From: Synechococcus sp. GreenBA-s
GTDB taxonomy: Bacteria > Cyanobacteriota > Cyanobacteriia > PCC-6307 > Cyanobiaceae
NCBI RefSeq assembly: GCF_024345855.1
Contig: NZ_JAGQBX010000004.1
Span: 30,536-94,535 of the forward strand
Direction: 5' to 3'
Length of the DNA stretch: 64,000 nucleotides
Shown here: positions 1 through 9,612 of the stretch, in pieces
How the letters are laid out: each line of letters starts with the position of its first letter
Numbering within the stretch: position 1 is the first letter of the stretch
Notes under the pieces: generated by a model
Told to the model about the DNA's origin: nothing
The model's input: only the letters and a program-made list of their open reading frames with translations
Database searches by the model: none
Program-made: the position numbers and the translations under genes

Positions 1-1268
1 CAGAGCGCGCTGCCCGCAGTCAGGCTGCCCGCCTCCGCCGGGATCTCCAGCAGCAGGTCAGCCCCCTGCAGCGAGCCGATGCGCGAGGAGGCCTGGCTGC
101 CCTCCACCAGGGCCAGCAGCTCCCCCTGCGGGCCCACCTGCAGGCGGGCCCGGGCCAGCTCGGGCCGCCCGGGACCGCGCTTCAGATCCGCCGCCAGGCA
201 CACCTTCAGCCGGGGCAGCAGCTGCGGTTCCGCCCCCTCCAGGGCCTGCAGGGCCGGCCAGAGCAGCTGCAGCGCCGTGATCGCCGCCGCCACCGGGTTG
301 CCCGGCAGGCCGAAGAAGGGCTTGCCGGCCAGCTCCCCGAAGGCGAAGGGCCGGCCGGGCTTGAGGAACAGCTTCCAGAAGTCCACGGCGCCGAGCTCGG
401 CCAGCAGCGGCCGGATCCAGTCGCTGTCGCCGGCGGACACCCCGCCGGTGCTGACCACCACATCGCAGCCGGCGGCAAGCTCCAGCAGGGCGGCCCGCAG
501 GGCTTCGGGCGCATCACCCACCACCCGCCGCTCGGCCACGGCGTAGCCGAGCCGGGCCAGCAGGACCTCCAGCAGCGTGCCGTTGCTCTCCCAGATCTGG
601 CCCGGGCCGCGGGGCTGGCCGGCGGGCACCAGTTCATCGCCGCTCACCAGCAGGCCGATGCGGGGCCGGGGCCGCAGTGCCAGCTCCGCCACGCCGCAGC
701 CGGCCAGCCGGCCCAGGTCGGCCGGGCCCAGGCGCACGCCGGCGGGCAGCAGCTCCTGGCCGGCGGCGGCCTCCTCCTCGGCGGCGCGGATCCAGGGGTT
801 GGCGCTGGCCTCCCGGGCCAGGCGGATCCGTGGGGGCGCGGACTCCACCTCCACCAGCTCCTGGGCCAGCACCCGGATCGCCCCCTCCGGCAGGGGTGCG
901 CCGGTGAGGATGCGGATCGCCTCGCCGGCCTCCAGCCGGGCGGGATCGGGGCCGGGATCAGCCCCCGCCCCAACGGCCCGGCGGAAGGGCGCCCCCGGCG
1001 CCGAGCGGCCCACCACGGGCCAGGTGTGTCCCAGCTGCGGGACACTCGCCTCCGCAATGGCGTAGCCATCCAGGATGGCGGCGCGGAAGCCCGGCACCGC
1101 CGCGCTGGCCCGCACCGGCTCGGCGCTCACCCGCCCCAGGGCCGCCGCCAGCGGCAGGCGCTCGGCGGCGCGGGGGGCGGCGATGGCCTCCAGAATCCGC
1201 CGGCGGGCCTGCTCCAGCGGCAGTCCCTCGGCGGGGAACGGCTCAGACGATCCAGCGGAATCGGCCAT
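1..1268 (-). CDS. moeA: Molybdopterin molybdenumtransferase MoeA (3' end cut by window edge)
   Basis: MoeA inserts molybdenum into adenylylated molybdopterin, the last step of molybdenum cofactor synthesis in the cytoplasm. The frame opens with ATG at 1268 and stays open to base 1, giving about 422 residues, so only a short C-terminal tail should be missing. Visible family motifs are VPGF followed by LDGYA near residues 58-70, LTGAPLPEGA, the MoCF-fold signature VSTGGVSAGDSD, and GLPGNPVAA. The start lies 7 bases after the moaC stop, so the two are almost certainly co-transcribed. In the DGYA motif the usual Asn-Ser before the Asp is replaced by Ala residues (FRAAILDGYA), but the Asp is kept. 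The identification is secure; completeness at the C-terminus cannot be judged. Confidence 0.93.
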   Translation of the reverse strand, partial: MADSAGSSEPFPAEGLPLEQARRRILEAIAAPRAAERLPLAAALGRVSAEPVRASAAVPGFRAAILDGYAIAEASVPQLGHTWPVVGRSAPGAPFRRAVGAGADPGPDPARLEAGEAIRILTGAPLPEGAIRVLAQELVEVESAPPRIRLAREASANPWIRAAEEEAAAGQELLPAGVRLGPADLGRLAGCGVAELALRPRPRIGLLVSGDELVPAGQPRGPGQIWESNGTLLEVLLARLGYAVAERRVVGDAPEALRAALLELAAGCDVVVSTGGVSAGDSDWIRPLLAELGAVDFWKLFLKPGRPFAFGELAGKPFFGLPGNPVAAAITALQLLWPALQALEGAEPQLLPRLKVCLAADLKRGPGRPELARARLQVGPQGELLALVEGSQASSRIGSLQGADLLLEIPAEAGSLTAGSAL

Positions 1269-1275
1269 GGGACGC

Positions 1276-1791
1276 TCAGGCACGGGAGCCCACGGCGGCG
1301 GGATGGCGCCAGGGGCCGTGGCGTCCCCCCGTCTTCTCCAGCAGCCGCACCGGGCCGATGGTCATGGCCGGATCGGCCGACTTCACCATGTCGTAGAGGG
1401 TGAGCAGGCCCACCTGCACGGCCGTGAGCGCCTCCATCTCCACGCCGGTGGGGCCGGTGGTGCGGGCGGACGCCTCAATGCGCAGGCCGCTGCCATCGGC
1501 CGCGGGCTCGATCCGCACCTCCAGGCCCGTGAGCGCGATCGGATGGCAGAGGGGGATCAGTTCCCAGGTGCGCTTGGCGCCCTGGATCGCCGCCACCCGC
1601 GCCACCGCCAGCACGTCGCCCTTGGCGGCCCGGCCCTCCAGCACCAGGGCCAGCACCGCCGGATCCATCGCCAGGAACCCCTCGGCCACGGCGCGGCGGT
1701 CGCTGGCGGGCCGGTCGCCCACCTCCACCATGTGCACCTCGCCGCTGGCGTTGAGGTGGCTGAGGCCGGCGCCGGCGGGATCAGGGGGCAT
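1276..1791 (-). CDS. moaC: Cyclic pyranopterin monophosphate synthase MoaC
   Basis: MoaC converts the MoaA product (3',8-cH2GTP) to cyclic pyranopterin monophosphate in molybdenum cofactor synthesis. The 171-residue product shows the family blocks in order: [46 protein letters not shown] with the conserved Cys-His, [26 protein letters not shown] with the catalytic Asp and Lys, and a C-terminal [13 protein letters not shown] chose the ATG at 1791, which overlaps the stop of the upstream GGDEF-EAL gene by 11 bases. An in-frame upstream start would add 23 residues without family similarity. The 7-base gap to moeA and the upstream overlap indicate one operon. Confidence 0.95.
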   Translation of the reverse strand: MPPDPAGAGLSHLNASGEVHMVEVGDRPASDRRAVAEGFLAMDPAVLALVLEGRAAKGDVLAVARVAAIQGAKRTWELIPLCHPIALTGLEVRIEPAADGSGLRIEASARTTGPTGVEMEALTAVQVGLLTLYDMVKSADPAMTIGPVRLLEKTGGRHGPWRHPAAVGSRA

Positions 1792-3994
1792 CGGCACGGG
1801 GAGCGGTGGCCCCATCCTGCTGGCCGGCGCCGCGGGTGGGCAGCAGGGCCCGATAGGCATCCACCTCCAGGGGGCGACTGAACCAGTAGCCCTGGTAGGT
1901 GTGGCAGCCCAGCTCCTGCAGCACCGCCAGCTGGGCCTGGGTCTCGACCCCCTCGGCCAGGGTGGCGAGGCCCAGCCCCTCGCCCATGGCCAGGGCGGTG
2001 CGCACGATCATGCGGGCCGACTGGCTGGTCTGCAGATCGGCCACGAAGCTCTGGTCGATCTTGAGCTTGTGGATCGACAGCCGGTTGAGCACCTCCAGGG
2101 AGGAATAGCCGGTGCCGAAATCGTCGAGGGCCAGGCGCACCCCCAGGGCCGCCAGGGCCTCCATCTGGGGGATAGCGCCGGCCATCGGCAGGATGCACGA
2201 CTCGGTGATCTCCAGTTCGAGCAGATCCGGCGGCAGCCGGTAGCGGGCCAGCAGGGTGGCGATCTGATCGATCAGGGGCGGCAGGGTGCACTCGAACTGG
2301 CGGGGCGAGAGATTCACCGCCAGCCGCGGCGGCTCAAGCCCCGCGTCGAGCCAGGCCCGCTGCTGGCGGCAGGCCTCCTCCAGCACCCACTGGCCCAGGG
2401 GGTGGATCAGGCCCGTGCGCTCGGCGATGGCCACGAAGTGGGCGGGTGACACCGGACCATGCACCGGATCGTTCCAGCGCAGCAGGGCTTCGCAGCCCAC
2501 CAGCCGGCCCTGGGCATCCTGCTGCGGCTGGTAGACGAGCCGCAGGCCGCCGGCCGCGATGGCCTGGCTGAGGCGGGCCTCCAGGGCCATCTCCTGGCGC
2601 AGCTCGCTGGTGAAGGTCTGCTCGTAGCGCAGGGCGGTGCCCGGCGCGATCTCCCGGGCCCGGGCGAGGGCCGTGGCGGCCGCCTGCAGCAGGTCTTCCG
2701 CCTGGCGGCCGTGGGTGGGGGCCAGGCTGTAGCCGGCGCTGAAGCCGAGCAGCATCGCGGCCCCGGCGGCCGGGGCCTCCAGCTGGGCCAGATGCCGGTG
2801 CAGGTCCTGAACCACCGCCTCCGCCTCCGCCGGATCCAGCAGCTCGCGGACCACCAGGAACTCATCCCCACCGAGCCGGGCCAGCAGATCGCGGGGACCG
2901 GCCCACTGCCGCAACCACTCGGAGACCGTGCGCAGCAGGGCATCGCCGGCGGCACGGCCGAAGCTGTGGTTCACCCGCCGGAAGCCGTCCAGGTCGAGCC
3001 AGAAGACCAGCTGCGCGCGCTCCTGGGCCTCGGCCAACCGCCGCTCCAGCTCCCGGCGGGTGGCCTCGGCATTGGCCAGGCCGGTGAGGGGGTCCCGGAA
3101 GGCGAGGTCGGTGAGGTCGGCCACGGCCCGGCGCAGCTCGGTGAGATCGCGGAGCAGCACACTGCCCACCGCCCCGCCCACCCGCTCCCCCACCCCGTCA
3201 CTACGGGGGGTGAGCTCCATCACCACCTGGCGGGGGGTGCCATCGGCCGCCAGCAGCGGCAGCTCGAACTGGCGGGCCTGACCGGCCAGCAGGGCCCCCC
3301 AGTACTGCTCGAAGGCCGGGCGGCCGGCCGGCGCCACGAACTCCACCAGCCGACACCCCTCCAGCGTCCCCTCCGGCACGGCCAGGAGGCGATGCAGGGC
3401 GGGATTGGCAAACAGCAGGCGGGTGCTGGCGTCAAGCTGGCCCAGCCCGTCGGCGAGCTGGGCCACCAGCTCCCGGTAGCGCCCCTCGCTGCTGCGCAGC
3501 GAGCTGATCAGGGCCACCTGCACCTGGCGCGCCGCCTCGCTCGACTGCAGCTGCCGCCGCTCGCCGATGTCGCGCAGGGCGAGGGTCCAGCGGGGTTCGC
3601 CGGCGACGTCCAGGCGGTGGGCCTCGAGCTCCAGGGGCACGGGTCCGCCGCCCTCCGGCTCGAGGTCGAGCTCCATGCGCAGCGGATCGCCGACGGTCAG
3701 GCCGGCCAGGCGCTGCTCAAGCACGAGGGCCTGGCCGGGGTTGGGGATCCAGCGCTGCAGGCCCTGGCCATAGAGCGCCGTCTGGGGAACCCCCAGCAGC
3801 GCGGCACAGCGGGCATTGGCCTCCAGGATCCGGCCGGCCGGGCCCACGAGCAGCAGCAGATCGCCGCTGAACTGCACCATCTGGCGCAGGTGCGGCAGGG
3901 CGTGCACCGCCGCGTCGAGCTCGTGGCGCAAGCGCCTGATCTCGCGCTCCAGACGGCGGGGGTCATCGGCAGCGGGCGACCCCGGCGCGGTCAT
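1781..3994 (-). CDS. PAS-GGDEF-EAL cyclic-di-GMP signalling protein
   Basis: This 737-residue cytoplasmic protein should make and/or degrade cyclic di-GMP. A short charged coiled coil (about residues 10-35) is followed by two PAS-like regions (about 40-150 and 165-290), a GGDEF domain with intact GGDEF at 375-379, and an EAL domain starting with EAL at 502-504. Phosphodiesterase motifs look intact: [38 protein letters not shown] and EGVET. The inhibitory RxxD site before GGDEF is absent (GPRD), so cyclase feedback control is probably lost or the GGDEF domain is regulatory. There is no membrane segment. The start ATG overlaps the stop of the upstream DsbA-like gene as ATGA. The sensory ligand is unknown; the net activity cannot be decided from sequence. 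Confidence 0.93.
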   Translation of the reverse strand: MTAPGSPAADDPRRLEREIRRLRHELDAAVHALPHLRQMVQFSGDLLLLVGPAGRILEANARCAALLGVPQTALYGQGLQRWIPNPGQALVLEQRLAGLTVGDPLRMELDLEPEGGGPVPLELEAHRLDVAGEPRWTLALRDIGERRQLQSSEAARQVQVALISSLRSSEGRYRELVAQLADGLGQLDASTRLLFANPALHRLLAVPEGTLEGCRLVEFVAPAGRPAFEQYWGALLAGQARQFELPLLAADGTPRQVVMELTPRSDGVGERVGGAVGSVLLRDLTELRRAVADLTDLAFRDPLTGLANAEATRRELERRLAEAQERAQLVFWLDLDGFRRVNHSFGRAAGDALLRTVSEWLRQWAGPRDLLARLGGDEFLVVRELLDPAEAEAVVQDLHRHLAQLEAPAAGAAMLLGFSAGYSLAPTHGRQAEDLLQAAATALARAREIAPGTALRYEQTFTSELRQEMALEARLSQAIAAGGLRLVYQPQQDAQGRLVGCEALLRWNDPVHGPVSPAHFVAIAERTGLIHPLGQWVLEEACRQQRAWLDAGLEPPRLAVNLSPRQFECTLPPLIDQIATLLARYRLPPDLLELEITESCILPMAGAIPQMEALAALGVRLALDDFGTGYSSLEVLNRLSIHKLKIDQSFVADLQTSQSARMIVRTALAMGEGLGLATLAEGVETQAQLAVLQELGCHTYQGYWFSRPLEVDAYRALLPTRGAGQQDGATAPRADAP

Positions 3995-4656
3995 CGACAG
4001 ACGCGACCGGGCGGCGGCTCATGCAGGGCGCCCTGCACGAAGGCCTCCACGGCCGGCCGGTCCTGCAGGCCCAGATGGCGGGCGCCGGTGGGGGCCAGCA
4101 TGCAGGGGATGCGGTCGAGCTCCAGGCTCCACCAGCCGGTGATCCGCTGCAGCTGGCCTGGATCGAGGAAGCGCTCCTCATCCCAGGTGAGTCCCGCCTG
4201 GGCGAGGCAGGCCGCAAGCTCATCTGGAGCAGCGATGTTGCGCTTCTCGCGCCAGAAGCGGCGGAAGATGGCCTGGCGCAGGGCCGGCGCCAGCTCGGGA
4301 TGGTCGGCCTCGATCGCAGCCTGCAGCAGCAGGGCGTTCTGGGAGTTCACCCAGACCGGCGGCAGCTGCACCTCCACCTCCGGCGCCCGCCGCTGCACGT
4401 CGCTCACCTCGCTGTGCAGGATCGCCACGTCGTCCGGGCGGTTGCTGGCGCTGAGGTCGGTGGGGAGATGGGGCTTGTGCTCCACTCCGACCCAGAACAC
4501 CCGGCCGGCGAGATCCAGCTCGGTGAGCCACTCGTTGAGGGTGTAGCAATAGGGGCAGTTGAAGTCGGAAACCACCACGACCCGGCTGCTGAGCAGCTCC
4601 GGGGGAAGGGGTCGCGCAGCTTCCAGGGACGCCACCACCGGCAGGTCAATACCCAA
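3991..4656 (-). CDS. DsbA-family thiol oxidoreductase
   Basis: The protein has a thioredoxin-like N-terminus (VVVVSDFNCPYCYTLNEWL) with a CPYC active site at residues 34-37 and a helical insert, as in DsbA/FrnE and hydroxychromene-carboxylate isomerase relatives. An IPCML segment late in the protein could supply the cis-proline loop. No signal peptide is visible, so it should act in the cytoplasm. It is the first gene of a leftward cluster and ends in an ATGA overlap with the GGDEF-EAL gene. The frame opens with TTG at 4656; an in-frame GTG at 4638 is the better start if the TATGAT at 4661-4656 is a promoter -10. The substrate is unknown. Confidence 0.82.
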   Translation of the reverse strand: MGIDLPVVASLEAARPLPPELLSSRVVVVSDFNCPYCYTLNEWLTELDLAGRVFWVGVEHKPHLPTDLSASNRPDDVAILHSEVSDVQRRAPEVEVQLPPVWVNSQNALLLQAAIEADHPELAPALRQAIFRRFWREKRNIAAPDELAACLAQAGLTWDEERFLDPGQLQRITGWWSLELDRIPCMLAPTGARHLGLQDRPAVEAFVQGALHEPPPGRVCR

Positions 4657-4661
4657 TCATA
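4656..4661 (-). promoter_or_regulatory. Possible -10 (TATGAT) for the DsbA-like gene
   Basis: On the minus strand, TATGAT lies in the short divergent gap between the DsbA-like gene and the MFS transporter. It overlaps the TTG at 4656, so if it is used as a -10 the translation start must be the GTG at 4638. No convincing -35 is seen. Confidence 0.35.
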
Positions 4662-4735
4662 GGTAGGAATCAGCGCGGCGCTCGCCGCCAGGCCCCGGCC
4701 CCCATGGGAAGGTGAGGCACCCCGGGTCCGTCGCG

Positions 4736-5980
4736 ATGCGCTGGTCGCGCCCCTCCACCACCCTCTGCGCCTTCCTCACCCTGCTCAACGACCGGCTGGG
4801 GGAGAGCATCGTGTTTCCGCTGCTGCCCTACCTGCTGGCCAGCTTCAGCGGCAGCGGCCGCACCCTGGGGTTGCTGGCGGGCAGCTACGCCGTGGCCCAG
4901 TTCGCCTTCACGCCCCTGATCGGCGCCCTGAGTGATCGCTTCGGCCGCCGGCCGGTGATGGCCGCCTGCGTGGCCGGCTCGGTGCTGGGCCTGGGCCTGT
5001 TCGCCCTCACGATCACGATCGACTGGGCGACGGTGCCCTGGGCCGCCGGCACCGCCCTGCCACTGGTGCTGCTGTTCGTGGCCCGGCTGATCGATGGGGT
5101 GAGCGGCGGCACCGCCGCCACCGCCGGCGCCGTGCTGGCCGACATCTCCACCCCCGAGAACCGGGCCAAGGCCTTCGGACTGATCGGCGTGGCCTTCGGC
5201 CTGGGCTTCATCCTCGGCCCCGCCCTCGGCGGCCTGCTGGCCGGGGTGAACGTGACCCTGCCGGTGTGGGCCGCGGCCGGGTTCGCCCTGGTGAACCTGC
5301 TGCTGGTGCTGGGCCTGCTGCCGGAAACCCACCCGATCGAGGCGCGCCTGCCGTTGCCGCGCAAGCGCGAGCTCAACCCCTTCACCCAACTCAGGCGCGT
5401 GTTCACCAACCCCCAGGTGCGGCGCCTCTGCCTGGCCTTCTTCCTGTTCTTCCTGGCCTTCAACGGCTTCACCGCCGTGCTGGTGCTCTATTTCAAGCAG
5501 GCCTTCGGCTGGGGGCCGGCGCCGGCCGCCACCGCCTTCCTGGTGGTGGGGGTGGTGGCCACCCTGGTGCAGGGCGGCCTGATCGGCCCGCTGGTGCAGC
5601 GCTTCGGCGAGTGGCGCCTGAGCCTGGCGGGCCTGGGGTTCGTGATGGCGGGCTTCCTGCTGGTGCCCCTGGCCACCCCGGCCAACGCCCAGCCCCTGGT
5701 GTTCATCGCCGTGGCGATCCTGGCCCTGGGCACCGGCCTGGTGACGCCATGCCTGCGCAGCCTGGTGTCGCGCCGCCTGGATGACTCCGGCCAGGGCGCG
5801 GCCCTGGGCAGCCTGCAGGGGCTGCAGAGCCTGGGCAGCTTCGTGGGGCCGCCCCTGGCGGGGGTGGCCTACGACCTGGTGGGCCGCCAGAGCCCCTTCT
5901 GGCTCGGCATCGCCCTGATGCTGGGGGTGGTGGCGCTGGTGGCCGGGCGCGCACCGGGACCGGAGCGGAGCCCCGCCTGA
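4736..5980 (+). CDS. MFS transporter of the TetA/drug-efflux type
   Basis: A 414-residue inner-membrane protein with about 12 hydrophobic segments, the usual MFS size. The cytoplasmic loop 2-3 signature is clear: GALSDRFGRRP at residues 63-73, and the second half carries a degenerate equivalent. DGVSGGTAATAGAVLADIS and the following GxxFGLGFILGPALGG (motif C-like) resemble TetA(B/G)-type antiporters. Substrate cannot be inferred; family members export drugs or metabolites with proton exchange. I chose ATG 4736; a GTG at 4712 in frame would add 8 residues. It is transcribed away from the DsbA-like gene and is followed at 100 bases by ppk. Confidence 0.88.
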   Translation: MRWSRPSTTLCAFLTLLNDRLGESIVFPLLPYLLASFSGSGRTLGLLAGSYAVAQFAFTPLIGALSDRFGRRPVMAACVAGSVLGLGLFALTITIDWATVPWAAGTALPLVLLFVARLIDGVSGGTAATAGAVLADISTPENRAKAFGLIGVAFGLGFILGPALGGLLAGVNVTLPVWAAAGFALVNLLLVLGLLPETHPIEARLPLPRKRELNPFTQLRRVFTNPQVRRLCLAFFLFFLAFNGFTAVLVLYFKQAFGWGPAPAATAFLVVGVVATLVQGGLIGPLVQRFGEWRLSLAGLGFVMAGFLLVPLATPANAQPLVFIAVAILALGTGLVTPCLRSLVSRRLDDSGQGAALGSLQGLQSLGSFVGPPLAGVAYDLVGRQSPFWLGIALMLGVVALVAGRAPGPERSPA

Positions 5981-6080
5981 GCCGGCAGCCGGCGGAGCGT
6001 CAAGCGGGGGGAACACGGAGCGAGCCGGAGGGGCTGGCTATGGTTCCAGCTGGGGAAAAGTCGCAGGGGCGGTACAGGCA

Positions 6081-8219
6081 ATGGCACAACCAGTGGTCGC
6101 TCCGGAGCACTACATCAACCGGGAGCTGAGCTGGATCGCCTTCAACCAGCGGGTGCTGGCCCAGGCCCTGAGCGAGCACACGCCCCTGCTGGAACAGGCC
6201 AAGTTCAGCGCCATCTTCAGCAACAACCTCGATGAGTTCTTCATGGTGAGGGTGGCCTCCCTGAAGTCGCAGATCGAGGCGGGCCTGCAGACCCTCAGCG
6301 ACGACGGCGCCACCCCCAGCCTGCAGCTGGAGAGGATCCGCGAGGGCCTGCTGCCCCTGTTGGAGCAGCAGCAGGCCCACTACCGCCACTACCTCAAGCA
6401 CCAGCTGTCCGAGCACGGCGTGCAGCTGCTCGACTACACCCGGCTCAGCCGCCGCCAGAAGGAGTGGGTGAACGCCTACTTCCAGAACGCCATCTTTCCG
6501 GTGCTGACCCCCCTGGCGGTGGATCCGGCCCACCCCTTCCCCTTCATCAGCAACCTCAGCCTCAACGTGGCCGCCCTGATCCGCGACCCGGACACAGGCC
6601 ACCAGCAGTTCGCCCGGGTGAAGGTGCCCCAGAAGAACCTGCCGCGCTTCGTGCAGATCCCGACGGAGCTGAGCGAGCACGAGCCCACGCCGATCTACAC
6701 GGCAGTGCCGCTGGAGCAGGTGGTGGCCTTCAACCTCGAGCTGCTGTTCCCCGGCATGACGATCGAGGGGCACTACTTCTTCCGCGTCACCCGCGACGCC
6801 GACCTGGAACTGCGGGATCTTGAGGCCGACGACCTGATGGAGGCCCTGCAGGAGGGTCTGCGCAAGCGGCGGCGCGGCGGCGAAGTGGTGCGGCTCGAGG
6901 TGGCCGACGAGATGCCCGACGAGGTGGTGGACCTGCTGATGGAGGGCACGGCCGTGGAACCCGACGACCTCTACCGGATCAACGGTCCCCTGGGGCTCGA
7001 CGACCTGATGAGCCTGCTGGCGATCCCCCTGCCCCAGCTCAAGGACAAGCCCCACCTGGGCCGCACCGCCCAGGCCCTGGTGCGCACCCAGAAGAGTCGG
7101 CTGGAGGACGGCTCGATCAAGGCCGAGGAGTTCGAGAGCATCTTCTCGGTGCTGCGCCGCGGCGACGTGCTGCTGCACCATCCCTTCGACCTGTTCTCCA
7201 CCTCGGTGGAGGAGTTCATCAACCAGGCCGCCGACGACCCCTCGGTGCTGGCCATCAAGATGACCCTCTACCGCACCTCCAAGGACTCGCCGATCATCGC
7301 GGCGCTGATCCGCGCCGCCGAGAACGGCAAGCAGGTGATGGCGCTGGTGGAGCTCAAGGCCCGCTTCGATGAGGACAACAACATCCAGTGGGCGCGCCAG
7401 CTGGAGCGCTCGGGCGTGCACGTGGTGTATGGGGTGCTGGGGCTCAAGACCCACACCAAGATCACGCTGGTGGTACGCAAGGAGAAGGAACGGCTGCGCA
7501 GCTACTGCCACATCGCCACCGGCAACTACAACTCCAAGACCGCCAGCCTCTACACCGACCTGGGCCTGCTCACGGCGCGCCCGGAGCTGGGCCAGGACAT
7601 GGCCGAACTGTTCAACTACCTCACCGGCTTCTCCAAGCAGCAGAACTTCCGACGGCTGCTGGTGGCGCCGGTGACGCTGCGCAAGGGCATGGAGGCCCTG
7701 ATCGTCCGGGAGACCGAGCACGCCCTGCTGGGCAAGCCGGCCCACATCAAGGCGAAGATGAATGCGCTGGTGGATCCGCGCCTCATTGCCCTGCTCTATG
7801 AGGCCTCCCAGGCCGGGGTGGAGATCGATCTGGTGGTGCGGGGCATGTGCAGCCTGCGGCCGGGCCTGGCGGGCATCAGCGACAACATCCGTGTCAGCAG
7901 CGTGATCGGGCGCTTCCTCGAGCACTCACGCCTGTTCTGGTTTGCCAACGGCGGCGATGAAGAGATGTATATCGGCAGCGCCGACTGGATGCCGCGCAAC
8001 CTGGATCGGCGGGTGGAAGCGGTGACGCCGATCGAGGATCCATTGCTGCGCCAGCGCCTGGAAACCCTGATCGACAGCTATCTGCACGACAACTCCAGCG
8101 CCTGGGACATGCAGAGCGATGGCCGCTTCGTGCAGCGGGTGCCGGAAGGAGATGTGGAGCATGCCGTGCAGCGGCAGCTGATCGACGGCTGGCGCCGCGG
8201 GCTACAAACTGTCGCCTGA
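6081..8219 (+). CDS. ppk1: Polyphosphate kinase 1
   Basis: Ppk1 reversibly polymerises the gamma phosphate of ATP into polyphosphate, the main phosphate and energy store in these cells. At 712 residues it has normal length. The N-terminus YINRELSWIAFNQRVL and the FMVRVASLKSQ segment are typical. The autophosphorylated histidine is His458 in GLKTHTKITLVVRKE, and the second conserved histidine is His615 in GRFLEHSRLFWFANGGDE. Conserved basic residues appear in IKMTLYRTSKDSPI and VELKARFDEDNNI. It starts with ATG, about 100 bases after the MFS gene, and is followed by a sigma factor gene. A phosphate-linked regulatory site is plausible, but I see none clearly. Confidence 0.97.
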   Translation: MAQPVVAPEHYINRELSWIAFNQRVLAQALSEHTPLLEQAKFSAIFSNNLDEFFMVRVASLKSQIEAGLQTLSDDGATPSLQLERIREGLLPLLEQQQAHYRHYLKHQLSEHGVQLLDYTRLSRRQKEWVNAYFQNAIFPVLTPLAVDPAHPFPFISNLSLNVAALIRDPDTGHQQFARVKVPQKNLPRFVQIPTELSEHEPTPIYTAVPLEQVVAFNLELLFPGMTIEGHYFFRVTRDADLELRDLEADDLMEALQEGLRKRRRGGEVVRLEVADEMPDEVVDLLMEGTAVEPDDLYRINGPLGLDDLMSLLAIPLPQLKDKPHLGRTAQALVRTQKSRLEDGSIKAEEFESIFSVLRRGDVLLHHPFDLFSTSVEEFINQAADDPSVLAIKMTLYRTSKDSPIIAALIRAAENGKQVMALVELKARFDEDNNIQWARQLERSGVHVVYGVLGLKTHTKITLVVRKEKERLRSYCHIATGNYNSKTASLYTDLGLLTARPELGQDMAELFNYLTGFSKQQNFRRLLVAPVTLRKGMEALIVRETEHALLGKPAHIKAKMNALVDPRLIALLYEASQAGVEIDLVVRGMCSLRPGLAGISDNIRVSSVIGRFLEHSRLFWFANGGDEEMYIGSADWMPRNLDRRVEAVTPIEDPLLRQRLETLIDSYLHDNSSAWDMQSDGRFVQRVPEGDVEHAVQRQLIDGWRRGLQTVA

Positions 8220-8394
8220 GATACAACAGCGCCACACGGTCAACGGAACGGATCAACAGCGGTGTCCCTTGCAGCGCAGGCGAAGGACCCACAAAAACGG
8301 TGGCAATTCCTACCAGATGTCTTCCGATTTACATCGGTGACCACTTGCCAACGGTGCTACATTCCGGCCACATCAAAACAGGAGGCCGGGGGTC
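8220..8394 (+). promoter_or_regulatory. Leader of the sigma factor gene, with possible -10 and ribosome binding site
   Basis: This 175-base gap holds AGGAGG at 8380-8385, the strongest Shine-Dalgarno sequence I noticed in the window. TACATT near 8360 could be a -10 element. A short inverted repeat (CCGAT, four bases, ATCGG) lies just upstream. No terminator for ppk1 is evident, so read-through from ppk1 is possible. Confidence 0.4.
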
Positions 8395-9507
8395 ATGGGG
8401 ACACCTCAGCATTCCAACCCAGTTGGATCGAGCCGTGATCCACGATCGTCGGGCTCCAGGGCCGGCGATGAGGGGGATGGCGCCCCCGCCTCCGGGCCTG
8501 CAGACGCCTCGGCCTCCGGCATTCAGCTGATCGCCAAGTCGTCGCTCAGCAAACCCGCCATCACCAAGACCGCAGCGGCCAAGGCGCCCGTCGCCAAGAC
8601 CGGTGGCGCTCGCCAGAGTGGACGCCTCGGCGCCGATTCGATCGGCTGGTACCTCAGCAACATCGGCCGTGTGCCGCTGCTGACGCCCGCCGAAGAGATC
8701 GAGCTGGCCCACCATGTGCAGGCGATGAAGCGTCTGCAGGCCCTTCCGGTTGACGAACTGACCCCCCGCCAGCGCCACCAGATCCGCATGGGCACCCGGG
8801 CCCGCGATCGCATGATGGCCGCCAACCTGCGGCTGGTGGTGAGCGTCGCCAAGAAGTATCAGAACCAGGGCCTGGAACTGCTCGATCTGGTGCAGGAAGG
8901 GGCCATCGGCCTGGAGCGCGCCGTCGACAAGTTCGATCCGGCCATGGGCTACAAATTTTCCACCTATGCCTACTGGTGGATCCGCCAGGGCATGACCCGG
9001 GCGATCGACAACAGCGCCCGCACGATTCGCCTGCCGATCCACGTGAGCGAGAAGCTCTCGAAGATGCGGCGCGTTACCCGCGAACTGTCGCACCGCTTCG
9101 GCCGCCAGCCCAACCGGCTGGAGCTCGCCCACGCCATGGGCATGCAGCCCACGGAGCTGGAGGAGCTGATCGCCCAGAGCGCCCCCTGTGCCTCCCTGGA
9201 TGCCCACGCCCGCGGCGAGGAGGACCGCAGCACCCTGGGTGAGCTGATCGCCGATCCGGCCAGCCACAGCTCCATGGATTCCATGGACCGCAGCCTGCAG
9301 AAGGAGCACCTCGGCGCCTGGCTGGCCCAGCTCAACGAGCGCGAGCAGAAGATCATCAAGCTGCGCTTCGGCCTGGAGGGCAGCGAGCCGCTGACCCTGG
9401 CCGAGATTGGCCGCCAGATCAACGTGTCGCGCGAGCGGGTGCGGCAGCTGGAGGCCAAGGCGATCCTCAAGCTGCGGCTGATGACCAACTACCAGCAGGC
9501 CGCCTGA
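8395..9507 (+). CDS. Group 2 RNA polymerase sigma factor (RpoD family)
   Basis: A 370-residue sigma-70 factor. After an Ala/Ser/Lys-rich N-terminal tail of about 80 residues come region 1.2 (DSIGWYLSNIGRVPLLTPAEE), region 2 (ANLRLVVSVAKKYQNQGLELLDLVQEGAIGLERAV and FSTYAYWWIRQGMTRAI), region 3, and region 4.2 with the helix-turn-helix LTLAEIGRQINVSRERVRQLE. It lacks the long region 1.1 of the primary SigA, and the AIGLERAVDKFDP variant is typical of the nonessential group 2 sigmas of cyanobacteria. Shine-Dalgarno AGGAGG at 8380-8385 is 9 bases before ATG and fixes the start. Which group 2 subtype it is cannot be settled without a tree. It follows ppk1 by 175 bases. Confidence 0.93.
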   Translation: MGTPQHSNPVGSSRDPRSSGSRAGDEGDGAPASGPADASASGIQLIAKSSLSKPAITKTAAAKAPVAKTGGARQSGRLGADSIGWYLSNIGRVPLLTPAEEIELAHHVQAMKRLQALPVDELTPRQRHQIRMGTRARDRMMAANLRLVVSVAKKYQNQGLELLDLVQEGAIGLERAVDKFDPAMGYKFSTYAYWWIRQGMTRAIDNSARTIRLPIHVSEKLSKMRRVTRELSHRFGRQPNRLELAHAMGMQPTELEELIAQSAPCASLDAHARGEEDRSTLGELIADPASHSSMDSMDRSLQKEHLGAWLAQLNEREQKIIKLRFGLEGSEPLTLAEIGRQINVSRERVRQLEAKAILKLRLMTNYQQAA

Positions 9508-9612
9508 CGCCCCAGCGGGCATCGGCGGCTCGGATCGACGGCTCGCCCCGGCCCCTCAGCCGGTGCCGGCTGGCCCGGTTGCTGATTGGATAGGCGGCTT
9601 CGGTTCGGTTCC

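Noticed and set aside
4670..6016. 448-codon frame opposite the MFS transporter
   Set aside because: Gln/His/Gly-rich translation, no motif, and the plus strand has a clear transporter.
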